From positions 1 through 64,000 of the forward strand of contig CAJQUW010001161.1 of assembly GCA_907163375.1 (NCBI GenBank): DNA of 64,000 nt. Reading direction: 5' to 3'. Below the pieces are notes generated by a model. That model did no database searches and had not been told where the DNA came from. It saw only the letters and a list, made by a program, of their open reading frames with translations. Both the position numbers and the translations under genes were made by a program. Origin of the DNA: Prostheceraeus crozeri (lineage: Eukaryota; Platyhelminthes; Polycladida; Euryleptidae). Position 1 is the first letter of the stretch. Every line of letters begins with the position of its first letter. This document shows positions 35,771-50,700 of this stretch, piece by piece.

Positions 35771-38700
35771 GACTGAAGTCCTCTTATTTGGGTCCGAAAT
35801 ACTCGAAGATGCAATCATTCCCCTCCGAACAACTCCTTCAACACTGAAAGATGACCCGAACAACACTCCAGTCCACTCAATTGGCTCCGAACAACTCGAA
35901 GAAGCAATCTTACTGCTCCGAACAACTCCTTCAACACTGAAAAATGATCCGAACAACACTCCAGTCCACTCAATTGGCTCCGAACAACTCGAAGAAGCAA
36001 TCTTACTGCTCCGAACAACTCCTTCAACCCTGAAAAATGACCCGAACAACACTCTAGTCCACTCAATTGCCTCCGAACAACTCGAAGAAGCAATCTTACT
36101 GCTCCGAACAACTCCTTCAACCCTGAAAAATGACCCGAACAACACTCCAGTCCACTCAATTGACTCCGAACAACTCGAAGAAGCAATCTTACTGCTCCGA
36201 ACAACTCCTTCAACACTGAAAAATGACCCGAACAACACTCTAGTCCACTCAATTGACTCCGAACAACTCGAAGAAGCAATCATTCCCCTCCGAACAACTC
36301 CTTCAACACTGAAAAATGACCCGAACAACACTCCAGTCCACTCAATTGCCTCCGAACAACTCGAAGATGCAATCCTTAACCTCCGAACAACTCCTTCAAC
36401 ACTGAAAAATGATCCAAACAACACTCCAGTCCACTCAATTGCCTCCGAACAACTCGAAGAAGCAATCTTACTGCTCCGAACAACTCCTTCAACACTGAAA
36501 AATGACCCGAACAACACTCCAGTCCACTCAATTGACTCCGAACAACTCGAAGAAGCAATCTTACTGCTCCGAACAACTCCTTCAACCCTGAAAAATGATC
36601 CGAACAACACTCTAGTCCACTCAATTGCCTCCGAACAACTCGAAGAAGCAATCTTACTGCTCCGAACAACTCCTTCAACACTGAAAAATGATCCGAACAA
36701 CACTCTAGTCCACTCAATTGCCTCCGAACAACTCGAAGATGCAATCATTCACCTCCGAACAACTCCTTCAACCCTGAAAAATGACCCGAACAACACTCCA
36801 GTCCACTTAACTGCCTCCGAACTACTCGAAGAAGCAATCTTACTGCTCCGAACAACTCCTTCAACCCTGAAAAATGACCCGAACAACACTCCAGTCCACT
36901 CAATTGACTCCGAACAACTCGAAGAAGCAATCTTACTGCTCCGAACAACTCCTTCAACCCTGAAAAATGACCCGAACAACACTCTAGTCCACTCAATTGC
37001 CTCCGAACAACTCGAAGAAGCAATCTTACTGCTCCGAACAACTCCTTCAACCCTGAAAAATGACCCGAACAACACTCCAGTCCACTCAATTGCCTCCGAA
37101 CAACTCGAAGATGCAATCTTACTGCTCCAAACAACTCCTTCAACCCTGAAAAATGATCCGAACAACACTCCAGTCCACTCAATTGCCTCCGAACAACTCG
37201 AAGAGGCAATCTTACTGCTCCGAACAACTCCTTCAACACTGAAAAGTGACCCGAACAACACTCTAGTCCACTCAATTGACTCCGAACAACTCGAAGAAGC
37301 AATCTTACTGCTCCGAACAACTCCTTCAACCCTGAAAAATGATCCGAACAACACTCTAGTCCACTCAATTGCCTCCGAACAACTCGAAGAAGCAATCTTA
37401 CTGCTCCGAACAACTCCTTCATCACTGAAAAATGACCCGAACAACACTCCAGTCCACTCAATTGACTCCGAACAACTCGAAGAAGCAATCTTACTGCTCC
37501 AAACAACTCCTTCAACCCTGAAAAATGATCCGAACAACACTCTAGTCCACTCAATTGACTCCGAACAACTCGAAGAAGCAATCTTACTGCTCCGAACAAC
37601 TCCTTCAACACTGAAAAATGACCCGAACAACACTCCAGTCCACTCAATTGCCTCCGAACAACTCGAAGATGCAATCATTCCCCTCCGAACAACTCCTTCA
37701 ACCCTGAAAAATGATCCGAACAACACTCTAGTCCACTCAATTGCCTCCGAACTACTCGAAGAAGCAATCTTACTGCTCCGAACAACTCATCAACCCTGAA
37801 AAATAATCCGAACAACACTCTAGTCCACTCAATTGACTCCGAACAACTCGAAGAAGCAATCTTACTGCTCCGAACAACTCATCAACCCTGAAAAATGATC
37901 CGAACAACACTCTAGTCCACTCAATTGCCTCCGAACAACTCGAAGAAGCAATCTTACTGCTCCGAACAACTCCTTCAACACTGAAAAATGACCCGAACAA
38001 CACTCTAGTCCACTCAATTGACTCCGAACAACTCGAAGAAGCAATCTTACTGCTCCGAACAACTCCTTCAACACTGAAAAATGATCCGAACAACACTCCA
38101 GTCCACTCAATTGACTCCGAACAACTCGAAGAAGCAATCTTACTGCTCCGAACAACTCCTTCAACACTGAAAAATGATCCGAACAACACTCTAGTCCACT
38201 CAATTGACTCCGAACAACTCGAAGAAGCAATCTTACTGCTCCGAACAACTCCTTCAACACTGAAAAATGACCCGAACAACACTCTAGTCCACTCAATTGC
38301 CTCCGAACAACTCGAAGAAGCAATCTTACTGCTCCGAACAACTCCTTCAACCCTGAAAAATGACCCGAACAACACTCTAGTCCACTCAATTGACTCCGAA
38401 CAACTCGAAGAAGCAATCTTACTGCTCCGAACAACTCCTTCAACACTGAAAAATGACCCGAACAACACTCTAGTCCACTCAATTGACTCCGAACAACTCG
38501 AAGAAGCAATCTTACTGCTCCGAACAACTCCTTCAACCCTGAAAAATGACCCGAACAACACTCTAGTCCACTCAATTGCCTCCGAACAACTCGAAGAAGC
38601 AATCTTACTTCTCCGAACAACTCCTTCATCACTGAAAAATGACCCGAACAACACTCCAGTCCACTCAATTGACTCCGAACAACTCGAAGAAGCAATCTTA

Positions 38701-41700
38701 CTGCTCCAAACAACTCCTTCAACCCTGAAAAATGATCCGAACAACACTCTAGTCCACTCAATTGCCTCCGAACAACTCGAAGAAGCAATCTTACTGCTCC
38801 GAACAACTCCTTCAACACTGAAAAATGACCCGAACAACACTCTAGTCCACTCAATTGCCTCCGAACAACTCGAAGATGCAATCATTCCCCTCCGAACAAC
38901 TCCTTCAACCCTGAAAAATGATCCGAACAACACTCTAGTCCACTCAATTGACTCCGAACAACTTGAAGAAGCAATCTTACTGCTCCGAACAACTCCTTCA
39001 ACACTGAAAAATGACCCGAACAACACTCCAGTCCACTCAATTGCCTCCGAACAACTCGAAGAAGCAATCTTACTGCTCCGAACAACTCCTTCAACCCTGA
39101 AAAATGACCCGAACAACACTCCAGTCCACTCAATTGCCTCCGAACAACTCGAAGAAGCAATCTTACTGCTCCGAACAACTCATCAACCCTGAAAAATAAT
39201 CCGAACAACACTCTAGTCCACTCAATTGACTCCGAACAACTCGAAGAAGCAATCTTACTGCTCCGAACAACTCCTTCAACCCTGAAAAATGATCCGAACA
39301 ACACTCTAGTCCACTCAATTGACTCCGAACAACTCGAAGAAGCAATCTTACTGCTCCGAACAACTCCTTCAACACTGAAAAATGACCCGAACAACACTCT
39401 AGTCCACTCAATTGACTCCGAACAACTCGAAGAAGCAATCTTACTGCTCCGAACAACTCCTTCAACACTGAAAAATGATCCGAACAACACTCTAGTCCAC
39501 TCAATTGACTCCGAACAACTCGAAGAAGCAATCTTACTGCTCCGAACAACTCCTTCAACACTGAAAAATGACCCGAACAACACTCTAGTCCACTCAATTG
39601 ACTCCGAACAACTCGAAGAAGCAATCTTACTGCTCCGAACAACTCCTTCAACACTGAAAAATGACCCGAACAACACTCTAGTCCACTCAATTGCCTCCGA
39701 ACAACTCGAAGATGCAATCATTCCCCTCCGAACAACTCCTTCAACACTGAAAAATGATCCGAACAACACTCTAGTCCACTCAATTGACTCCGAACAACTC
39801 GAAGAAGCAATCTTACTGCTCCGAACAACTCCTTCAACCCTGAAAAATGATCCGAACAACACTCTAGTCCACTCAATTGCCTCCGAACAACTCGAAGAAG
39901 CAATCTTACTGCTCCGAACAACTCCTTCAACACTGAAAAATGACCCGAACAACACTCTAGTCCACTCAATTGCCTCCGAACAACTCGAAGAAGCAATCTT
40001 ACTGCTCCGAACAACTCCTTCAACACTGAAAAATGACCCGAACAACACTCTAGTCCACTCAATTGCCTCCGAACAACTCGAAGAAGCAATCTTACTGCTC
40101 CGAACAACTCCTTCAACACTGAAAAATGACCCGAACAACACTCCAGTCCACTCAATTGACTCCGAACAACTCGAAGAAGCAATCTTACTGCTCCGAACAA
40201 CTCCTTCAACCCTGAAAAATGATCCGAACAACACTCTAGTCCACTCAATTGCCTCCGAACAACTCGAAGAAGCAATCTTACTGCTCCGAACAACTCCTTC
40301 AACCCTGAAAAATGATCCGAACAACACTCTAGTCCACTCAATTGCCTCCGAACAACTCGAAGAAGCAATCTTACTGCTCCGAACAACTCCTTCAACCCTG
40401 AAAAATGACCCGAACAACACTCCAGTCCACTCAATTGACTCCGAACAACTCGAAGAAGCAATCTTACTGCTCCGAACAACTCCTTCAACCCTGAAAAATG
40501 ATCCGAACAACACTCTAGTCCACTCAATTGCCTCCGAACAACTCGAAGAAGCAATCTTACTGCTCCGAACAACTCCTTCAACACTGAAAAATGACCCGAA
40601 CAACACTCCAGTCCACTCAATTGACTCCGAACAACTCGAAGATGCAATCATTCACCTCAGAACAACTCCTTCAACCCTGAAAAATGATCCGAACAACACT
40701 ATAGTCCACTCAATTGCCTCCGAACAACTCGAAGAAGCAATCTTACTGCTCCGAACAACTCCTTCAACACTGAAAAATGACCCGAACAACACTCTAGTCC
40801 ACTCAATTGCCTCCGAACAACTCGAAGAAGCAATCTTACTGCTCCGAACAACTCCTTCAACCCTGAAAAATGACCCGAACAACACTCTAGTCCACTCAAT
40901 TGACTCCGAACAACTCGAAGAAGCAATCTTACTGCTCCGAACAACTCCTTCAACACTGAAAAATGACCCGAACAACACTCTAGTCCACTCAATTGCCTCC
41001 GAACAACTCGAAGAAGCAATCTTACTGCTCCGAACAACTCCTTCAACACTGAAAAATGACCCGAACAACACTCTAGTCCACTCAATTGCCTCCGAACAAC
41101 TCGAAGATGCAATCTTACTGCTCCGAACAACTCCTTCAACCCTGAAAAATGACCCGAACAACACTCTAGTCCACTCAATTGACTCCGAACAACTCGAAGA
41201 AGCAATCTTACTGCTCCGAACAACTCCTTCAACACTGAAAAATGACCCGAACAACACTCTAGTCCACTCAATTGCCTCCGAACAACTCGAAGAAGCAATC
41301 ATTCACCTCCGAACAACTCCTTCAACACTGAAAAATGATCCGAACAACACTCTAGTCCACTCAATTGCCTCCGAACAACTCGAAGAAGCAATCTTACTGC
41401 TCCGAACAACTCCTTCAACACTGAAAAATGACCCGAACAACACTCCAGTCCACTCAATTGCCTCCGAACAACTCGAAGAAGCAATCTTACTGCTCCGAAC
41501 AACTCCTTCAACCCTGAAAAATGACCCGAACAACACTCCAGTCCACTCAATTGCCTCCGAACAACTCGAAGAAGCAATCTTACTGCTCCGAACAACTCCT
41601 TCAACCCTGAAAAATGACCCGAACAACACTCTAGTCCACTCAATTGCCTCCGAACAACTCGAAGAAGCAATCTTACTGCTCCGAACAACTCCTTCAACAC

Positions 41701-44700
41701 TGAAAAATGACCCGAACAACACTCTAGTCCACTCAATTGCCTCCGAACAACTCGAAGAAGCAATCTTACTGCTCCGAACAACTCCTTCAACACTGAAAAA
41801 TGACCCGAACAACACTCCAGTCCACTCAATTGCCTCCGAACAACTCGAAGAAGCAATCTTACTGCTCCGAACAACTCCTTCAACCCTGAAAAATGATCCG
41901 AACAACACTCTAGTCCACTCAATTGCCTCCGAACAACTCGAAGAAGCAATCTTACTGCTCCGAACAACTCCTTCAACACTGAAAAATGACCCGAACAACA
42001 CTCCAGTCCACTCAATTGACTCCGAACAACTCGAAGATGCAATCATTCACCTCAGAACAACTCCTTCAACCCTGAAAAATGATCCGAACAACACTCTAGT
42101 CCACTCAATTGCCTCCGAACAACTCGAAGAAGCAATCTTACTGCTCCGAACAACTCCTTCAACACTGAAAAATGACCCGAACAACACTCCAGTCCACTCA
42201 ATTGCCTCCGAACAACTCGAAGAAGCAATCTTACTGCTCCGAACAACTCCTTCAACCCTGAAAAATGATCCGAACAACACTCTAGTCCACTCAATTGCCT
42301 CCGAACAACTCGAAGAAGCAATCTTACTGCTCCAAACAACTCCTTCAACCCTGAAAAATGATCCGAACAACACTCTAGTCCACTCAATTGCCTCCGAACA
42401 ACTCGAAGAAGCAATCTTACTGCTCCGAACAACTCCTTCAACACTGAAAAATGACCCGAACAACACTCTAGTCCACTCAATTGACTCCGAACAACTCGAA
42501 GAAGCAATCTTACTGCTCCGAACAACTCCTTCAACCCTGAAAAATGATCCGAACAACACTCTAGTCCACTCAATTGCCTCCGAACAACTCGAAGATGCAA
42601 TCAGTAACCTCCGAACAACTCCTTCAACCCTGAAAAATGACCCGAACAACACTCTAGTCCACTCAATTGCCTCCGAACAACTCGAAGAAGCAATCTTACT
42701 TCTCCGAACAACTCCTTCAACCCTGAAAAATGATCCGAACAACACTCCAGTCCACTCAATTGACTCCGAACAACTCGAAGAAGCAATCTTACTGCTCCGA
42801 ACAACTCCTTCAACACTGAAAAATGACCCGAACAACACTCTAGTCCACTCAATTGACTCCGAACAACTCGAAGATGCAATCATTCACCTCCGAACAACTC
42901 CTTCAACCCTGAAAAATGACCCGAACAACACTCTAGTCCACTCAATTGACTCCGAACAACTCGAAGAAGCAATCTTACTGCTCCGAACAACTCCTTCAAC
43001 CCTGAAAAATGACCCGAACAACACTCTAGTCCACTCAATTGACTCCGAACAACTCGAAGAAGCAATCTTACTGCTCCGAACAACTCCTTCAACACTGAAA
43101 AATGACCCGAACAACACTCCAGTCCACTCAATTGCCTCCGAACAACTCGAAGAAGCAATCTTACTGCTCCGAACAACTCCTTCAACCCTGAAAAATGATC
43201 CGAACAACACTCTAGTCCACTCAATTGACTCCGAACAACTCGAAGAAGCAATCTTACTGCTCCGAACAACTCCTTCAACACTGAAAAATGACCCGAACAA
43301 CACTCCAGTCCACTCAATTGACTCCGAACAACTCGAAGAAGCAATCTTACTGCTCCAAACAACTCCTTCAACCCTGAAAAATGATCCGAACAACACTCTA
43401 GTCCACTCAATTGCCTCCGAACAACTCGAAGAAGCAATCTTACTGCTCCGAACAACTCCTTCAACACTGAAAAATGACCCGAACAACACTCTAGTCCACT
43501 CAATTGCCTCCGAACAACTCGAAGAAGCAATCTTACTGCTCCGAACAACTCCTTCAACCCTGAAAAATGATCCGAACAACACTCTAGTCCACTCAATTGA
43601 CTCCGAACAACTCGAAGAAGCAATCTTACTGCTCCGAACAACTCCTTCAACCCTGAAAAATGACCCGAACAACACTCTAGTCCACTCAATTGCCTCCGAA
43701 CAACTCGAAGAAGCAATCTTACTGCTCCGAACAACTCCTTCAACACTGAAAAATGACCCGAACAACACTCTAGTCCACTCAATTGCCTCCGAACAACTCG
43801 AAGAAGCAATCTTACTGCTCCGAACAACTCCTTCAACACTGAAAAATGACCCGAACAACACTCTAGTCCACTCAATTGCCTCCGAACAACTCGAAGAAGC
43901 AATCTTACTGCTCCGAACAACTCCTTCAACACTGAAAAATGACCCGAACAACACTCTAGTCCACTCAATTGCCTCCGAACAACTCGAAGAAGCAATCTTA
44001 CTGCTCCGAACAACTCCTTCAACACTGAAAAATGACCCGAACAACACTCTAGTCCACTCAATTGCCTCCGAACAACTCGAAGAAGCAATCTTACTGCTCC
44101 GAACAACTCCTTCAACACTGAAAAATGATCCGAACAACACTCTAGTCCACTCAATTGCCTCCGAACAACTCGAAGAAGCAATCATTCCCCTCCGAACAAC
44201 TCCTTCAACCCTGAAAAATGACCCGAACAACACTCTAGTCCACTCAATTGACTCCGAACAACTTGAAGAAGCAATCTTACTGCTCCGAACAACTCCTTCA
44301 ACACTGAAAAATGACCCGAACAACACTCCAGTCCACTCAATTGCCTCCGAACAACTCGAAGATGCAATCACTAACCTCCGAACAACTCCTTCAACCCTGA
44401 AAAATGACCCGAACAACACTCCAGTCCACTCAATTGACTCCGAACAACTCGAAGAAGCAATCTTACTGCTCCGAACAACTCATCAACCCTGAAAAATGAC
44501 CCGAACAACACTCTAGTCCACTCAATTGCCTCCGAACAACTCGAAGAAGCAATCACTAACCTCCGAACAACTCCTTCAACCCTGAAAAATGACCCGAACA
44601 ACACTCTAGTCCACTCAATTGACTCCGAACAACTCGAAGAAGCAATCTTACTGCTCCGAACAACTCCTTCAACACTGAAAAATGACCCGAACAACACTCT

Positions 44701-47700
44701 AGTCCACTCAATTGCCTCCGAACAACTCGAAGAAGCAATCTTACTGCTCCGAACAACTCCTTCAACACTGAAAAATGACCCGAACAACACTCTAGTCCAC
44801 TCAATTGCCTCCGAACAACTCGAAGATGCAATCTTACTGCTCCGAACAACTCCTTCAACCCTGAAAAATGACCCGAACAACACTCTAGTCCACTCAATTG
44901 ACTCCGAACAACTCGAAGAAGCAATCTTACTGCTCCGAACAACTCCTTCAACACTGAAAAATGATCCGAACAACACTCTAGTCCACTCAATTGCCTCCGA
45001 ACAACTCGAAGAAGCAATCATTTTCCTCCGAACAACTCCTTCAACACTGAAAAATGACCCGAACAACACTCTAGTCCACTCAATTGCCTCCGAACAACTC
45101 GAAGAAGCAATCTTACTGCTCCGAACAACTCCTTCAACCCTGAAAAATGATCCGAACAACACTCTAGTCCACTCAATTGCCTCCGAACAACTCGAAGAAG
45201 CAATCTTACTGCTCCGAACAACTCCTTCAACACTGAAAAATGACCCGAACAACACTCTAGTCCACTCAATTGACTCCGAACAACTCGAAGAAGCAATCTT
45301 ACTGCTCCGAACAACTCCTTCAACCCTGAAAAATGACCCGAACAACACTCCAGTCCACTCAATTGCCTCCGAACAACTCGAAGAAGCAATCTTACTGCTC
45401 CGAACAACTCCTTCAACACTGAAAAATGACCCGAACAACACTCTAGTCCACTCAATTGACTCCGAACAACTCGAAGAAGCAATCTTACTGCTCCGAACAA
45501 CTCCTTCAACACTGAAAAATGACCCGAACAACACTCTAGTCCACTCAATTGCCTCCGAACAACTCGAAGAAGCAATCTTACTGCTCCGAACAACTCCTTC
45601 AACACTGAAAAATGACCCGAACAACACTCTAGTCCACTCAATTGCCTCCGAACAACTCGAAGAAGCAATCTTACTGCTCCGAACAACTCCTTCAACACTG
45701 AAAAATGACCCGAACAACACTAGTCCACTCAATTGCCTCCGAACAACTCGAAGAAGCAATCTTACTGCTCCGAACAACTCCTTCAACCCTGAAAAATGAT
45801 CCGAACAACACTCTAGTCCACTCAATTGCCTCCGAACAACTCGAAGAAGCAATCTTACTGCTCCGAACAACTCCTTCAACACTGAAAAATGATCCGAACA
45901 ACACTCTAGTCCACTCAATTGCCTCCGAACAACTCGAAGAAGCAATCTTACTGCTCCGAACAACTCCTTCAACCCTGAAAAATGATCCGAACAACACTCT
46001 AGTCCACTCAATTGGCTCCGAACAACTCGAAGAAGCAATCTTACTGCTCCGAACAACTCCTTCAACACTGAAAAATGACCCGAACAACACTCTAGTCCAC
46101 TCAATTGACTCCGAACAACTCGAAGAAGCAATCTTACTGCTCCGAACAACTCCTTCAACCCTGAAAAATGATCCGAACAACACTCTAGTCCACTCAATTG
46201 CCTCCGAACAACTCGAAGAAGCAATCTTACTGCTCCGAACAACTCCTTCAACACTGAAAAATGACCCGAACAACACTCTAGTCCACTCAATTGACTCCGA
46301 ACAACTCGAAGAAGCAATCTTACTGCTCCGAACAACTCCTTCAACCCTGAAAAATGACCCGAACAACACTCTAGTCCACTCAATTGACTCCGAACAACTC
46401 GAAGAAGCAATCTTACTGCTCCGAACAACTCCTTCAACACTGAAAAATGACCCGAACAACACTCCAGTCCACTCAATTGCCTCCGAACAACTCGAAGAAG
46501 CAATCTTACTGCTCCGAACAACTCCTTCAACACTGAAAAATGACCCGAACAACACTCCAGTCCACTCAATTGACTCCGAACAACTCGAAGAAGCAATCTT
46601 ACTGCTCCAAACAACTCCTTCAACCCTGAAAAATGATCCGAACAACACTCTAGTCCACTCAATTGACTCCGAACAACTCGAAGAAGCAATCTTACTGCTC
46701 CGAACAACTCCTTCAACACTGAAAAATGACCCGAACAACACTCTAGTCCACTCAATTGCCTCCGAACAACTCGAAGATGGAATCATTCACCTCCGAACAA
46801 CTCCTTCAACCCTGAAAAATGATCCGAACAACACTCCAGTCCACTTAACTGCCTCCGAACTACTCGAAGAAGCAATCTTACTGCTCCGAACAACTCATCA
46901 ACCCTGAAAAATAATCCGAACAACACTCTAGTCCACTCAATTGCCTCCGAACAACTCGAAGAAGCAATCTTACTGCTCCGAACAACTCCTTCAACCCTGA
47001 AAAATGACCCGAACAACACTCTAGTCCACTCAATTGACTCCGAACAACTCGAAGAAGCAATCTTACTGCTCCGAACAACTCCTTCAACCCTGAAAAATGA
47101 CCCGAACAACACTCTAGTCCACTCAATTGACTCCGAACAACTCGAAGAAGCAATCTTACTGCTCCGAACAACTCCTTCAACACTGAAAAATGACCCGAAC
47201 AACACTCTAGTCCACTCAATTGCCTCCGAACAACTCGAAGAAGCAATCTTACTGCTCCGAACAACTCCTTCAACCCTGAAAAATGATCCGAACAACACTC
47301 TAGTCCACTCAATTGCCTCCGAACAACTCGAAGAAGCAATCTTACTGCTCCGAACAACTCCTTCAACACTGAAAAATGACCCGAACAACACTCTAGTCCA
47401 CTCAATTGCCTCCGAACAACTCGAAGAAGCAATCATTCCCCTCCGAACAACTCCTTCAACACTGAAAAATGATCCGAACAACACTCTAGTCCACTCAATT
47501 GCCTCCGAACAACTCGAAGAAGCAATCTTACTGCTCCGAACAACTCCTTCAACACTGAAAAATGATCCGAACAACACTCTAGTCCACTCAATTGCCTCCG
47601 AACAACTCGAAGATGCAATCACTAACCTCCGAACAACTCCTTCAACCCTGAAAAATGACCCGAACAACACTCCAGTCCACTCAATTGCCTCCGAACAACT

Positions 47701-50700
47701 CGAAGAAGCAATCTTACTGCTCCGAACAACTCCTTCAACCCTGAAAAATGACCCGAACAACACTCTAGTCCACTCAATTGCCTCCGAACAACTCGAAGAA
47801 GCAATCTTACTGCTCCGAACAACTCCTTCAACCCTGAAAAATGACCCGAACAACACTCTAGTCCACTCAATTGACTCCGAACAACTCGAAGAAGCAATCT
47901 TACTGCTCCGAACAACTCCTTCAACACTGAAAAATGACCCGAACAACACTCTAGTCCACTCAATTGACTCCGAACAACTCGAAGAAGCAATCTTACTGCT
48001 CCGAACAACTCCTTCAACCCTGAAAAATGATCCGAACAACACTCTAGTCCACTCAATTGACTCCGAACAACTCGAAGAAGCAATCTTACTGCTCCGAACA
48101 ACTCCTTCAACACTGAAAAATGACCCGAACAACACTCCAGTCCACTCAATTGACTCCGAACAACTCGAAGAAGCAATCTTACTGCTCCGAACAACTCCTT
48201 CAACACTGAAAAATGATCCGAACAACACTCTAGTCCACTCAATTGACTCCGAACAACTCGAAGAAGCAATCTTACTGCTCCGAACAACTCCTTCAACCCT
48301 GAAAAATGATCCGAACAACACTCTAGTCCACTCAATTGCCTCCGAACAACTCGAAGAAGCAATCATTCCCCTCCGAACAACTCCTTCAACACTGAAAAAT
48401 GACCCGAACAACACTCTAGTCCACTCAATTGCCTCCGAACAACTCGAAGAAGCAATCTTACTGCTCCGAACAACTCCTTCAACACTGAAAAATGACCCGA
48501 ACAACACTCTAGTCCACTCAATTGACTCCGAACAACTCGAAGAAGCAATCTTACTGCTCCGAACAACTCCTTCAACCCTGAAAAATGACCCGAACAACAC
48601 TCTAGTCCACTCAATTGCCTCCGAACAACTCGAAGAAGCAATCTTACTGCTCCGAACAACTCCTTCAACACTGAAAAATGACCCGAACAACACTCTAGTC
48701 CACTCAATTGCCTCCGAACAACTCGAAGAAGCAATCTTACTGCTCCGAACAACTCCTTCAACACTGAAAAATGACCCGAACAACACTCTAGTCCACTCAA
48801 TTGCCTCCGAACAACTCGAAGAAGCAATCTTACTGCTCCAAACAACTCCTTCAACCCTGAAAAATGATCCGAACAACACTCTAGTCCACTCAATTGCCTC
48901 CAAACAACTCGAAGAAGCAATCATTCTCCTGCGTACAACTCCTTCAACACTGAAAAATGACCCGAACAACACTCTAGTCAACTCAATTGACTCCGAACAA
49001 CTCGAAGAAGCAATCTTACTGCTCCGAACAACTCCTTCAACACTGAAAAATGATCCGAACAACACTCTAGTCCACTCAATTGCCTCCGAACAACTCGAAG
49101 ATGCAATCACTAACCTCCGAACAACTCCTTCAACCCTGAAAAATGATCCGAACAACACTCTAGTCCACTCAATTGACTCCGAACAACTCGAAGAAGCAAT
49201 CTTACTGCTCCGAACAACTCCTTCAACCCTGAAAAATGATCCGAACAACACTCTAGTCCACTCAATTGCCTCCGAACAACTCGAAGAAGCAATCTTACTG
49301 CTCCGAACAACTCCTTCAACACTGAAAAATGACCCGAACAACACTCTAGTCCACTCAATTGACTCCGAACAACTCGAAGAAGCAATCTTACTGCTCCGAA
49401 CAACTCCTTCAACCCTGAAAAATGACCCGAACAACACTCTAGTCCACTCAATTGCCTCCGAACAACTCGAAGAAGCAATCTTACTGCTCCGAACAACTCC
49501 TTCAACACTGAAAAATGACCCGAACAACACTCTAGTCCACTCAATTGACTCCGAACAACTCGAAGAAGCAATCTTACTGCTCCGAACAACTCCTTCAACA
49601 CTGAAAAATGACCCGAACAACACTCTAGTCCACTCAATTGACTCCGAACAACTCGAAGAAGCAATCTTACTGCTCCGAACAACTCCTTCAACACTGAAAA
49701 ATGACCCGAACAACACTCTAGTCCACTCAATTGCCTCCGAACAACTCGAAGAAGCAATCTTACTGCTCCGAACAACTCCTTCAACCCTGAAAAATGACCC
49801 GAACAACACTCTAGTCCACTCAATTGACTCCGAACAACTCGAAGAAGCAATCTTACTGCTCCGAACAACTCATCAACCCTGAAAAATGATCCGAACAACA
49901 CTCTAGTCCACTCAATTGACTCCGAACAACTCGAAGAAGCAATCTTACTGCTCCGAACAACTCCTTCAACACTGAAAAATGACCCGAACAACACTCTAGT
50001 CCACTCAATTGACTCCGAACAACTCGAAGAAGCAATCTTACTGCTCCGAACAACTCCTTCAACACTGAAAAGTGACCCGAACAACACTCCAGTCCACTCA
50101 ATTGCCTCCGAACAACTCGAAGATGCAATCCTTAACCTCCGAACAACTCCTTCAACACTGAAAAATGACCCGAACAACACTCTAGACTACTCAATTGACT
50201 CCGAACAACTCGAAGAAGCAATCTTACTGCTCCGAACAACTCCTTCAACCCTGAAAAATGACCCGAACAACACTCCAGTCCACTCAATTGCCACCGAACA
50301 ACTCGAAGACACAATCATTTCCCTCCGAACAACTTCTTCAACACTGAAAAGTGACCCGAACAACACTCTAGTCCACTCAATTGGCTCCGAACAACTCGAA
50401 GAAGCAATCTTACTGCTCCGAACAACTCCTTCAACCCTGAAAAATGACCCGAACAACACTCTAGTCCACTCAATTGACTCCGAACAACTCGAAGAAGCAA
50501 TCTTACTGCTCCGAACAACTCCTTCAACACTGAAAAATGACCCGAACAACACTCTAGTCCACTCAATTGCCTCCGAACAACTCGAAGAAGCAATCTTACT
50601 GCTCCGAACAACTCCTTCAACACTGAAAAGTGACCCGAACAACACTCTAGTCCACTCAATTGACTCCGAACAACTCGAAGAAGCAATCTTACTGCTCCGA